A stretch of 35,616 nucleotides of DNA from FW021-bin31 sp964478125 (lineage in GTDB: Bacteria > Bacteroidota > Bacteroidia > Chitinophagales > Chitinophagaceae): NCBI GenBank assembly GCA_964478125.1, contig CAYZGR010000033.1, positions 1 to 35,616 on the forward strand, read 5' to 3'. Shown piece after piece: positions 7,845-15,196 of the stretch. The translations under genes were made by a program, and so were the position numbers. Each line of letters begins with the position of its first letter. Positions within the stretch are counted from its first letter, which is position 1. The notes beneath the pieces were generated by a model. It was not told the DNA's origin. It did no database searches and saw only the letters and a program-made list of their open reading frames with translations.

Positions 7845-8636
7845 ATGGACAAAATTAATACGGGTTTATTTAATTTCAGGAATAAAACGATTTGGGTTAT
7901 TGGAGGAGCGGGTTATCTTGGCCAGGCTACTGTCATTTTGTTAAATAGTATGGGAGCTAAAGTAATTTGTGCCGACCTGGAGAATCGTGCAAGATCGTTC
8001 ATCCAGTCTTCTGCCTTAGGCCCCGAAATTATTCCTGTCACGTTGGATATTCGAGATGGGGATGCTATAAAACAGTTTGTGAAAGCGGAAGTGAAGGCAC
8101 ATGGTATACCTCATGGCATGGTGAACCTTACTTTCTCATCTACTACAAAGAAAATGGAAGAAATCAGTGAAGAAGAATTTGATGCGGTGAATCATGGCGG
8201 TCTCACGGCTACCTTTTTACTTTCACGTGAAACAGGTATAGAAATGACTAAAGCAGGGAGGGGAAGTATCGTGTTGTTTTCCAGTATGTATGGATCTGTA
8301 TCGCCTTATCCGCAGGTATATAAGGATCCTATGGTTAAGAATCCAATTGAATATGGTATTGGCAAAGCCGGTATTGTTCAAATGGTTCGTTATCTTGCAG
8401 TTCATTGGGGGAAGCAAAAGGTACGTTGTAATTGTATTGCTCCCGGTCCATTTCCCAATACGCTTATTCAAAAACAATATCCCGAATTTGTCCAACGACT
8501 TGAAAAGCAATCTCCCATGGGACGCATTGGAAAGCCAGAAGAAGTGGCGAACGTTGTTGCTTTTTTATTATCGGATATGGCCTCATATATTAACGGCCAG
8601 CAGATTCGAGTAGATGGTGGTTGGACTATTTGGTAG
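7845..8636 (+). CDS. SDR-family oxidoreductase (second of three)
   Basis: The 263-residue protein has the SDR glycine motif as GGAGYLG, an Asp after the second beta strand (CADLEN) suggesting NAD(H) preference, and an intact YGIGK active site (Tyr170, Lys174) preceded by SSMYGS. The usual NNAG motif is replaced by VNLTF. Like its upstream neighbour, it carries an extended loop between the serine and tyrosine motifs (residues about 150-168). The C-terminal RVDGGW is typical. It follows the previous SDR after 44 bases. The similar architecture suggests the two are old paralogues acting on related substrates, possibly as a pair in epimerising a hydroxyl through a keto intermediate; that role is inference. 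Confidence 0.9.
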   Translation: MDKINTGLFNFRNKTIWVIGGAGYLGQATVILLNSMGAKVICADLENRARSFIQSSALGPEIIPVTLDIRDGDAIKQFVKAEVKAHGIPHGMVNLTFSSTTKKMEEISEEEFDAVNHGGLTATFLLSRETGIEMTKAGRGSIVLFSSMYGSVSPYPQVYKDPMVKNPIEYGIGKAGIVQMVRYLAVHWGKQKVRCNCIAPGPFPNTLIQKQYPEFVQRLEKQSPMGRIGKPEEVANVVAFLLSDMASYINGQQIRVDGGWTIW

Positions 8637-8663
8637 ATATAATATTTTTAATAACTAATAGCT

Positions 8664-9437
8664 ATGAGAGATAAAACCGTATTTATCACTGGTGCGGCAG
8701 GAGGTATTGGATTGGCCATAGGAAAGCGATTCGCAGAAGTGGGCGCAAAAGTGATTATTACCGATGTAGATGGTGACAAGGTCTCTGCTGCAGCTTCCAC
8801 TCTGAGAAATAATCATTTGAAGGTAACAAGTATGATTTGTGATGTGACTGACGAAATGCAATTGACAGATGTTTTGGATAAAACTTGTGAACATTTCGGA
8901 CGTATTGATATTTTAGTTAATAATGCAGGTCTGCAGCACATAGCGCCTATAGAGGCTTTCCCAACTGATAAATTTAAGCTTTTACTTTCTGTTATGCTTA
9001 CAGCTCCCTTTATTACAATTAAACATGTATTCCCAATAATGAAGAAGCAGCGGTTTGGAAGGATCATCAATATAGCATCCATTAACGGATTAATTGGATT
9101 TTCGGGTAAAGCTGCATATAACAGCGCAAAACATGGTTTAATTGGTCTTACTAAAGTGACTGCTTTGGAAGGGGCAGAATATGGTATTACCGTGAATGCA
9201 ATTTGCCCAGGTTATGTAGATACAGCCCTCGTGAGAAATCAATTGGCTGAATTAGCCGGGATGAAAAATATCCCTTATGAAGCGGTTCTGGAAAAGGTAA
9301 TATATCCACTTGTACCTCAGAGGCGATTGCTTAATGCCGAAGAAATTGCTAATTATGCATTATTTTTAGCCGGTGAAAATGCTTCCGGTATAACCGGACA
9401 GGCAGTCGTTATTGACGGAGGATATACTGCTCAATAA
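8664..9437 (+). CDS. SDR-family dehydrogenase, 3-hydroxybutyrate dehydrogenase-like
   Basis: A complete classical SDR of 257 residues: TGAAGGIG cofactor motif (about 10-17), Asp in ITDVDGD suggesting NAD+, CDVTD, NNAG, NIASING serine region, and YNSAK (Tyr152, Lys156) followed by the VNAICPGYVDT segment and a final IDGGYTAQ. The pattern, including the final Gln, is close to D-3-hydroxybutyrate dehydrogenases, which interconvert 3-hydroxybutyrate and acetoacetate. However, enzymes with this signature also oxidise keto-deoxy sugar acids, which fits the operon better. It is the last gene of the forward operon (27-base gap from the preceding SDR) and its end overlaps the convergent AraC gene by seven bases. 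Confidence 0.9.
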   Translation: MRDKTVFITGAAGGIGLAIGKRFAEVGAKVIITDVDGDKVSAAASTLRNNHLKVTSMICDVTDEMQLTDVLDKTCEHFGRIDILVNNAGLQHIAPIEAFPTDKFKLLLSVMLTAPFITIKHVFPIMKKQRFGRIINIASINGLIGFSGKAAYNSAKHGLIGLTKVTALEGAEYGITVNAICPGYVDTALVRNQLAELAGMKNIPYEAVLEKVIYPLVPQRRLLNAEEIANYALFLAGENASGITGQAVVIDGGYTAQ

Positions 9438-10360
9438 AGATACCTCCGTTTCATATCCTGTTCCCTTGTAAAAAAGTGCCGGCTCATTACGGGGTGGATA
9501 TCCAATTGGTTCCGGTACTGGCTCGGTGTCATTCCCTTATATTTCTTAAATTGTCGGTTAAAATTGGCTAATGTGCTAAAGCCGCAGCTATAGGCAATCT
9601 CAGCAATGGTTTGATCATTTGAGGAAAGTAATTTGCAAGCATGTCCAACTCTTATGATATTAAGGTATTCTACAAAGGTGACCCGGTAGTTTTCTTTGAA
9701 AAAATTACAAAAAGTCGTCAGACCCATATTGGCCATGGCAGCGGCTTTGGGAAGGGTGATTTCTTCATCGAAATTACGCATGATATATTCCATCACTTCT
9801 CCCAGCCGATTAGACTCGTTTCTTTCCGGATGATCGGTAAATTTCGGGCTGGCTAATAATTCAAATTCCGGAGAGGAAGATAAAATATCAAATATAGACA
9901 TCAGGGAAGACAATCGTTGTATCCCGTTCAGGGACATCATCTTTTCCATAATGGAATGGATACAGGTTTTTGTTTTTCCTTTAAAGGCCAACCCTCTTTT
10001 GGATAACGTAAGGAGGTTTTTCATGACTTCCATTTCGGGTGTTTCAAAAAAGGGCTTTCCCAGAAAATCTTCTTTGAAATGAATCACAATGGCTTCTGCC
10101 GGATAATCTGCCCTGCCATTGAGAAAAATAGGATCATTCACCCACACATGTGGAAGCATAGCGCCCATAAAGACCAGGTCTCCCTCTTTAAAGTATCCGA
10201 TATGGTCCCCTACCATCCGTCGTCCGGAACTCTTTAAAACCAGACATAGTTCATATTCCGGATGATAATGCCAGGGACAGGGAAAAAACCTGCCTTTTTC
10301 TTTGAAAACAATAAAAGACTTGTCAAAATCTTTGGGGAGACGTAGTTCTATAGATTTCAT
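9431..10360 (-). CDS. AraC-family transcriptional regulator with N-terminal sensor domain
   Basis: The 309-residue protein has an N-terminal cupin-like ligand domain (about residues 15-150, with the WHYHPEYELCLVL motif) and a C-terminal pair of helix-turn-helix motifs (about 195-295): MANMGLTTFCNFFKENY and IAEIAYSCGFSTLANFNRQFKKYKGMTPSQYR, the AraC signature. Such regulators activate sugar-utilisation genes when the ligand binds. It converges on the last SDR with a seven-base overlap and is the only regulator beside the island, so it probably controls the operon starting at 3628. The start ATG at 10360 is the first Met before a clean cupin domain. A small inverted repeat lies about 50-70 bases upstream. 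Confidence 0.92.
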   Translation of the reverse strand: MKSIELRLPKDFDKSFIVFKEKGRFFPCPWHYHPEYELCLVLKSSGRRMVGDHIGYFKEGDLVFMGAMLPHVWVNDPIFLNGRADYPAEAIVIHFKEDFLGKPFFETPEMEVMKNLLTLSKRGLAFKGKTKTCIHSIMEKMMSLNGIQRLSSLMSIFDILSSSPEFELLASPKFTDHPERNESNRLGEVMEYIMRNFDEEITLPKAAAMANMGLTTFCNFFKENYRVTFVEYLNIIRVGHACKLLSSNDQTIAEIAYSCGFSTLANFNRQFKKYKGMTPSQYRNQLDIHPVMSRHFFTREQDMKRRYLY

Positions 10361-10411
10361 ATGAAGGCCATTTTGTAGAACAATTATACAAAAAATAAAT
10401 CATATTATTCT

Positions 10412-10428
10412 AAATCTCCCTGAGATTT
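10412..10428. repeat. Perfect 7-bp inverted repeat upstream of the AraC gene
   Basis: AAATCTC and GAGATTT are separated by three bases, between the YkgJ-type gene end (10472) and the AraC start (10360). It could be a small operator for autoregulation or a hairpin at the end of the upstream reverse-strand transcript, although no T run follows on that strand. Confidence 0.35.
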
Positions 10429-10471
10429 GAAAAATAGTACCAGTAAAAGAAATGAAAATACCATCCTTCTT

Positions 10472-10963
10472 TTATTCTGTTATTTCCTTCAGTCTTTCTA
10501 AAACGTAGAAAGCTGCCGGACAAATAATGGTATTCTTGAGGGTGTTTCCCGGATGCTTGAGAAAGTCTTTCTTGTTGGTATACGGGTAATTTCTGCAGTC
10601 TCCCGGGCGGTGATCGTAGATGCTGCAAAAATTATCCGTTCCCAGAAAAGGACATGGACTGCTTTTGACTACATAGTCGCCATCTTCATCAAGACGGAGA
10701 TAGGCCTCAATGAAAGCAGATTCCTTCATTTTCAGGTGTTTTGAAATGCGTTTGATATCCGGGGTCTTGAAACGGGGGCTGATGGTTTTACAGCAATGGG
10801 CACATTGCAGACAGTCAATGTGAGAAAAAGCCTCTTCATGTAATGCCGGTAGCTCGCGCTCCAAGCCTTTCCCTTTTTTGGTTTGAAGCTTCTTCAGGAA
10901 TTGTTTGTTGGCTTTTTTATTTTTCCGGGCCTTTCCCTGCCAGTTGTTTAGATTACGTTCCAT
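10472..10963 (-). CDS. YkgJ-family cysteine-cluster protein (putative Zn/Fe-binding)
   Basis: This 163-residue protein has a lysine-rich start (residues 10-32) and the cysteine pattern of the YkgJ/Fliy zinc-or-iron chelate family: CLQCAHCC (Cys51, 54, 57, 58), then SPCPFL (Cys104), FCSIYDHRPGDCRNYP (Cys113, Cys123). The family is thought to hold a metal or iron-sulfur site; its function is poorly known. It overlaps the end of the upstream fructosamine-kinase gene by 11 bases, so both are likely transcribed together. The cysteine spacing is regular and nothing looks truncated. Confidence 0.85.
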   Translation of the reverse strand: MERNLNNWQGKARKNKKANKQFLKKLQTKKGKGLERELPALHEEAFSHIDCLQCAHCCKTISPRFKTPDIKRISKHLKMKESAFIEAYLRLDEDGDYVVKSSPCPFLGTDNFCSIYDHRPGDCRNYPYTNKKDFLKHPGNTLKNTIICPAAFYVLERLKEITE

Positions 10964-11837
10964 ATTCTTCCAGTATTCTTCTCACTTGCTGTACATAGCC
11001 GCCGCCAAAAAGCAAACTATGCACCAGGAGTGGATAAAGCTGGCATAAAGGGATCCTCTTTTGCCAATCGGGCGACAAGGGATAATATTCTTCATAATGC
11101 CAGTAGAAGCGCCTGTCAAAACCACCGAATAGTCGGGTCATAGCCAGGTCCATTTCTCTAAATCCATAATAAACAGCCGGATCAAAAAGACAGGGCTTAC
11201 CTCCGGGCCCGCTTAAATAATTGCCCCCCCACAGATCACCATGCAGGAGAGCCGGAGGTTCATCCGGAAAAATACCGGGGATACGCTTGTAGAGGTTCAT
11301 CGCCATTTCAATGTGCACTTTATCCAATAGTTTTTGATCAATGCATTTCCGGATAAGCGGTTGAAGTCGCTGAGAAACAAAAAAATCGGGCCAGTTATCA
11401 AATGGTTTATTGTGCTGCGGCAGGGGTCCGATGTAATTATCCTCATTCAGGCCGTAGGAGTCATGAGTACAACGATGTAGCGCTGCCAGTCCTCCCGCAA
11501 AAATATTCCAGAAGTCGGGACTTGCTGTCGATTTGGAAATATATTCCATTAATAAAAAATTGTGATTGTTGCAAGATCCGTGGAATAAAGGCTTTGCGAT
11601 GCGGATGGCATTCTGCCTTCTTAATAATTCGAGACCATGGTATTCTTTTTTAAAAAGATCGGGTGGAATATTCTTTGCCGCCTTGAGGAAAAATGATCCC
11701 TCATTGGTTTCAAGTTGAAAAGCAGAATGAATGTCTCCGCCGGTTACGGGAAAACTGTTTTTTATTTCAACTTTTTCTTTAGTATATTGTTGTAGCTTAT
11801 TCTCAATCTCTTTTTTCAATAATTCGTTTAACTGCAT
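10953..11837 (-). CDS. Fructosamine kinase / ketosamine-3-kinase family protein
   Basis: From the ATG at 11837 the product has 294 residues, the usual length for this family; a longer frame reaching 11897 adds 20 residues without a family counterpart and would overlap the divergent gene. Visible motifs are GGDIHSAFQL (nucleotide loop), FLKAA with the ATP-binding Lys, LLMEYI hinge, LLHGDLWGGNYL catalytic loop (Asp in HGDLW) and the Mg-binding FDPAVYYGFREMDLAM. These enzymes phosphorylate sugar adducts on protein or free amines so that the glycation breaks down. It pairs with the YkgJ-type gene downstream (11-base overlap). Its start lies only eight bases from the divergent DUF3810 start. Confidence 0.9.
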   Translation of the reverse strand: MQLNELLKKEIENKLQQYTKEKVEIKNSFPVTGGDIHSAFQLETNEGSFFLKAAKNIPPDLFKKEYHGLELLRRQNAIRIAKPLFHGSCNNHNFLLMEYISKSTASPDFWNIFAGGLAALHRCTHDSYGLNEDNYIGPLPQHNKPFDNWPDFFVSQRLQPLIRKCIDQKLLDKVHIEMAMNLYKRIPGIFPDEPPALLHGDLWGGNYLSGPGGKPCLFDPAVYYGFREMDLAMTRLFGGFDRRFYWHYEEYYPLSPDWQKRIPLCQLYPLLVHSLLFGGGYVQQVRRILEEYGT

Positions 11838-11845
11838 AATAATTA

Positions 11846-12955
11846 ATGAACAGGCTTTTGTTACTAAAGACGAAGGTACTATATATTTTGGGAGCATTTC
11901 TGATCGTTGTGGGTACTCAGTTTGCCTTTTCTCATCTTCCTGGTTTCCGGAACTTTTACCTGTTTCATTTTTATCCCCGGCTTTCTGAAATATTGCGTCG
12001 TCTCACAGGCTGGTTTCCCTTTAGTATAGGAGATATTCTTTATATTCTGGTTGCCGCATGGCTGCTCTCCGGCCTGTATCGGTTTATCAAGAATCTATTT
12101 TTTATAAAAAAACGTCCTTTTGGATGGCTGAGAGTAATCCTACGCTTTGTGTTTATCGTATTAATCGTTTATTTTATTTTTCTCCTTTTCTGGGGATTTA
12201 ATTATAGATACAACCGGTTATATGAAGGACTTGGGATTACCGGAGGAACCTATTCGGAAGCTTCATTGAAGGGATTATGCGATACCCTGATTATCCGTCT
12301 GAATCATCTTCATAGCGATCTTACAGGGAGTGATACGCTTCCTGTAAATAAGACATTATCCTATATGGAGATAAAAAAGGAAGCAATAGCAGATTACAGG
12401 TATATGAGTAAGGGAAATATGCTTTTCAATTATACCCCTTCAAGCATAAAGCCTTCTATGTTTGGCTATTTAATGAATTTTGCGGGCGTGACGGGTTATT
12501 ATAATCCATTTACCGGAGAGGCCCAGGTGAATACCACCCCTCCGGCTATTGCATTACCTTTTACCACCTGCCATGAGATGGCGCATCAGCTTGGCTTTGC
12601 GGCGGAAGATGATGCCAATTTTGTCGGATACCTGGTAGCCGCTTCTTCTCCTGATGTTTTTTTCAGGTATTCGGCCAACTTTTCCCTTTTATTATATGCT
12701 ATTAATGCACTGGCAGTGAAAAAGCCCAAGATCGCGGATTCGCTTTGGGATAATCAGCTGACTGCGGGAGTGAGAAAAGATTATGAAGCACACTTTGCTT
12801 TTTATCACAAGTTTCATTCCCGGTTCCGGCCCCTGATGGACCGGGCGTATGATCAATATCTGAAAGCCAATGAGCAGGAGAAGGGCATACGCAGCTATCG
12901 GGGCGTAGTGGCCCTGGTATTGAGTTACGAGAAAGTCTATGGAAAGCTGCCCTGA
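11846..12955 (+). CDS. DUF3810 family membrane protein with HExxH motif
   Basis: The 369-residue protein has three predicted membrane segments in its first 120 residues (about 10-30, 62-82 and 97-117), then a soluble part containing TTCHEMAHQLGFAAEDDANF. His243, Glu244 and His247 form an HExxH zinc-metallopeptidase signature, with the downstream glutamates in AAEDD as candidate third ligands. This matches the Bacteroidetes/Firmicutes DUF3810 family, whose role is unknown but which is presumed to be a membrane metalloprotease. The start is eight bases from the divergent fructosamine kinase start, so the two genes probably share an overlapping control region. A slightly later start is possible. 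Confidence 0.88.
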   Translation: MNRLLLLKTKVLYILGAFLIVVGTQFAFSHLPGFRNFYLFHFYPRLSEILRRLTGWFPFSIGDILYILVAAWLLSGLYRFIKNLFFIKKRPFGWLRVILRFVFIVLIVYFIFLLFWGFNYRYNRLYEGLGITGGTYSEASLKGLCDTLIIRLNHLHSDLTGSDTLPVNKTLSYMEIKKEAIADYRYMSKGNMLFNYTPSSIKPSMFGYLMNFAGVTGYYNPFTGEAQVNTTPPAIALPFTTCHEMAHQLGFAAEDDANFVGYLVAASSPDVFFRYSANFSLLLYAINALAVKKPKIADSLWDNQLTAGVRKDYEAHFAFYHKFHSRFRPLMDRAYDQYLKANEQEKGIRSYRGVVALVLSYEKVYGKLP

Positions 12956-13089
12956 ACGTATTTTAAAAGAGCATTATCTTCCTCTTCTAATCTGAACTAA
13001 GGAGGATCTCTCACAGATTTATGCCAATTTCTTTCGCAGATAGACGCGAATGATGATATTAGTGAAGCGTTGCGATAAAAAAGAGATTT

Positions 13090-14310
13090 TTAAGACCCCT
13101 CCAGATAGTCCAGGTCCTTATGGAAAGTCTCCTCTATGGCTAAGGCTGCTATCAGGGCGATGACAAGACATATCCCGCCCACTACGGCGCCGCTGGTATA
13201 AGCGGAAAAGGACCCCTGAAGAAATACATATAAGGCCGAGATGGGGATGAGCATTCCTCTGACAAAATTGGTTACGGTAGTGGTTACGGTTGCCCTAAGA
13301 TTGGTACCGAATTGTTCTGCTGCAATAGTAATGAAAATGGCCCAATATCCTACGGTTATTCCAAGTGCAAAACAAACCCAGTAGAAAAGAGTAGGGGTAA
13401 CTTCATGAAGGTTAAAGTACCAGATGATAACCGTTGCGGTAAGAAAAAGGAAGAGCACTACGGTTTTTTTTCTGCTTTTCCATATCTGACTGATTATACC
13501 GCTCAAGAGATCCCCGCCAACCAGTCCGGCATAGCTGGCCATTACCGCAAATCCCGGATCTACAGGCCCCCTGACGCCCATTTCTTTGGCAAAGTCATTC
13601 GAAAAAAAGACCAGTATACCCACTACGTACCAAATAGGAATGCCGATTAAGATACATTTTAAATATTTCTTAAATCTCTTTCTGTCAGAAAAAAGAGAGA
13701 AAAAGTTCCCTTTTCTAACAGCACTATTTTTTATGCTGTTGAACATACCGGACTCCAATACGCCAAGGCGCAGGATCAATAAAAAGATCCCTAAGCCTCC
13801 GCCAAAAAAGTAGCAGGTCCGCCAGCTGAATTCTTCCGAGATAAGAAAGGCTACTATGGCGCCACAAACACCGATAGTGGGTATGAGCATGGTGCCATAA
13901 CCTCTTTTTTCAGTTGGCAACACCTCTGCAACAAGCGTAACTCCTGCGCCCAGTTCCCCGGCCAGTCCCAACCCGGCCAGGAAGCGCCATAAGATATACC
14001 CCTCAATGCCCTGCACCATGCCGTTCGCAATATTGGCAAGAGAATATAAAATAATAGAGCCAAACAATACCTTCAACCTTCCTTTTTTGTCTCCCAGGAT
14101 TCCCCAAAGGATGCCGCCAACCAGCATTCCGGCCATCTGGATATTGATGAGCAACAGTCCTTTATGGCTGATCGCCGTTGTGGAGAGTCCCAGATCTTTA
14201 AGGCTCTCTACCCTGATAATTCCAAATAATACCAGGTCGTAAATGTCTACAAAATATCCGAGTGCGGCTACCACTACCGCCAGGCTGAGAACGGAGGAAG
14301 AGGATTTCAT
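13090..14310 (-). CDS. MFS transporter, metabolite:H+ symporter type
   Basis: From the ATG at 14310 the product has 406 residues with about twelve hydrophobic segments. A longer frame reaching 14370 would run into the upstream DedA gene and adds only a basic non-family extension, so I chose the later start, which begins MKSSSSVLSLAVVVAALGYFVDIYDL. That opening, plus the loop motif GDKKGRLKVLFGS between helices 2 and 3, is typical of MFS members that import organic acids, sugars or similar solutes with H+. It is 10 bases downstream of the DedA gene and likely cotranscribed. The substrate cannot be told from sequence. Confidence 0.88.
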   Translation of the reverse strand: MKSSSSVLSLAVVVAALGYFVDIYDLVLFGIIRVESLKDLGLSTTAISHKGLLLINIQMAGMLVGGILWGILGDKKGRLKVLFGSIILYSLANIANGMVQGIEGYILWRFLAGLGLAGELGAGVTLVAEVLPTEKRGYGTMLIPTIGVCGAIVAFLISEEFSWRTCYFFGGGLGIFLLILRLGVLESGMFNSIKNSAVRKGNFFSLFSDRKRFKKYLKCILIGIPIWYVVGILVFFSNDFAKEMGVRGPVDPGFAVMASYAGLVGGDLLSGIISQIWKSRKKTVVLFLFLTATVIIWYFNLHEVTPTLFYWVCFALGITVGYWAIFITIAAEQFGTNLRATVTTTVTNFVRGMLIPISALYVFLQGSFSAYTSGAVVGGICLVIALIAALAIEETFHKDLDYLEGS

Positions 14311-14320
14311 TCCATGTGAT

Positions 14321-14983
14321 TTATTTGATATCTGAAGGTACAGACGAGTCCGCGACTTTTTTCTTGCCAAAAAGAATTTTAAATAAAACCGGAGCAGTAG
14401 TGATGACGATCATCACGATAACGATAATAAACAAGTGTTCCTGTAGCCCCGGGATCGCTTTCCCCAAATAATATCCGCTTAAGATCATTATGGCAACCCA
14501 GGCCACACACCCGATAATATTGAAAATGCCGAATTTTTTAAATTCCATTTTCACGATCCCGGCAACTATGGGCGCAAAAGTACGTATGAATGGTAAAAAG
14601 CGGGCCAGCACTATGGCGCTGCCGCCGTATTTTTTATAAAATTCATGTGCCGCGACCAGGTGCTTTTTTTTAAAGAGGAGACTGTCCTTCCTTTTAAAAA
14701 GCAGGGGCCCTGATTTCTTACCGAACCAGTATCCTGTGAAATTACCAAGTATTCCCGCCAGAATAACCATTAACACGATTTCCCATACGTTCAGGCCGGA
14801 AATATGGTCATGCAGTGACAAGGTCATGCCAGTTACAAAAAGCAGCGAATCGCCGGGCAGGAAAAATCCAAGGAATAAACCGGTTTCGGCAAAGATTATG
14901 ATCAGCAGCAACCACAATCCGCCATGATCTAGGATCCATTGCGGATTGATAAGATGTTGTAAAAATTCCCAGGCATTTCCCAT
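14321..14983 (-). CDS. DedA family membrane protein
   Basis: The 220-residue protein matches DedA (SNARE-associated/VTT domain) proteins: an early FAETGLFLGFFLPGDSLLFVTG helix, the GNFTGYWFGKKSG glycine motif, and the FYKKYGGSAIVLARFLPFIRTFAPIVAG segment with the conserved Arg residues. DedA proteins are inner-membrane proteins that influence membrane composition and proton motive force; several act as lipid-carrier flippases. Five or so membrane segments are visible and the length is normal. It precedes the MFS gene by 10 bases on the same strand. Confidence 0.93.
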   Translation of the reverse strand: MGNAWEFLQHLINPQWILDHGGLWLLLIIIFAETGLFLGFFLPGDSLLFVTGMTLSLHDHISGLNVWEIVLMVILAGILGNFTGYWFGKKSGPLLFKRKDSLLFKKKHLVAAHEFYKKYGGSAIVLARFLPFIRTFAPIVAGIVKMEFKKFGIFNIIGCVAWVAIMILSGYYLGKAIPGLQEHLFIIVIVMIVITTAPVLFKILFGKKKVADSSVPSDIK

Positions 14984-15111
14984 AAAAGCGTTGGATTAGG
15001 GCTTTATTTGTCAGGTTGCGAATATCGGTAAAAGTTTGAATCTTTTAATTTAATTATAACTAAAATGAGATTTTGGACCGGCCACCGCTCAAAAAAATCC
15101 AATTTTCTCCC

Positions 15112-15140
15112 TTGTTTATGGAAGGAAGACCTTATATTTG
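15112..15140 (+). promoter_or_regulatory. Candidate Bacteroidota promoter for the APC permease gene
   Basis: TATATTTG (15133-15140) is a perfect match to TAnnTTTG, preceded 17 bases upstream by CTTG (15112-15115), a near match to the -33 box TTTG. Transcription would start about 50 bases before the permease ATG. Spacing is two bases shorter than the usual 19. Confidence 0.5.
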
Positions 15141-15196
15141 GCCCAATAATTACCTGAGAAATTATCGAAATCTGATTTTAAACACGACAAGTCTTT

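Noticed and set aside
3628..9437. Assignment of the operon to the L-fucose or L-rhamnose oxidation route
   Set aside because: An aldolase, lactonase-like domain and dehydrogenases fit, but no sugar-acid dehydratase is present and the aminotransferase domain and the Gfo/Idh protein do not belong to that route.
8664..9437. Naming the third SDR as true 3-hydroxybutyrate dehydrogenase
   Set aside because: The sequence signature is shared with other SDRs, and no acetoacetate or polyhydroxybutyrate genes are nearby.
11838..11897. Longer N-terminus for the fructosamine kinase
   Set aside because: The extra 20 residues match nothing in the family and would overlap the divergent DUF3810 gene; the ATG at 11837 gives normal length.
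12956..13089. Terminator or small RNA between the DUF3810 and MFS genes
   Set aside because: No stable hairpin with T run seen; the stretch only resembles generic intergenic sequence.
14311..14370. Longer N-terminus for the MFS transporter
   Set aside because: It would overlap the DedA gene by 50 bases and adds a basic extension absent in the family.
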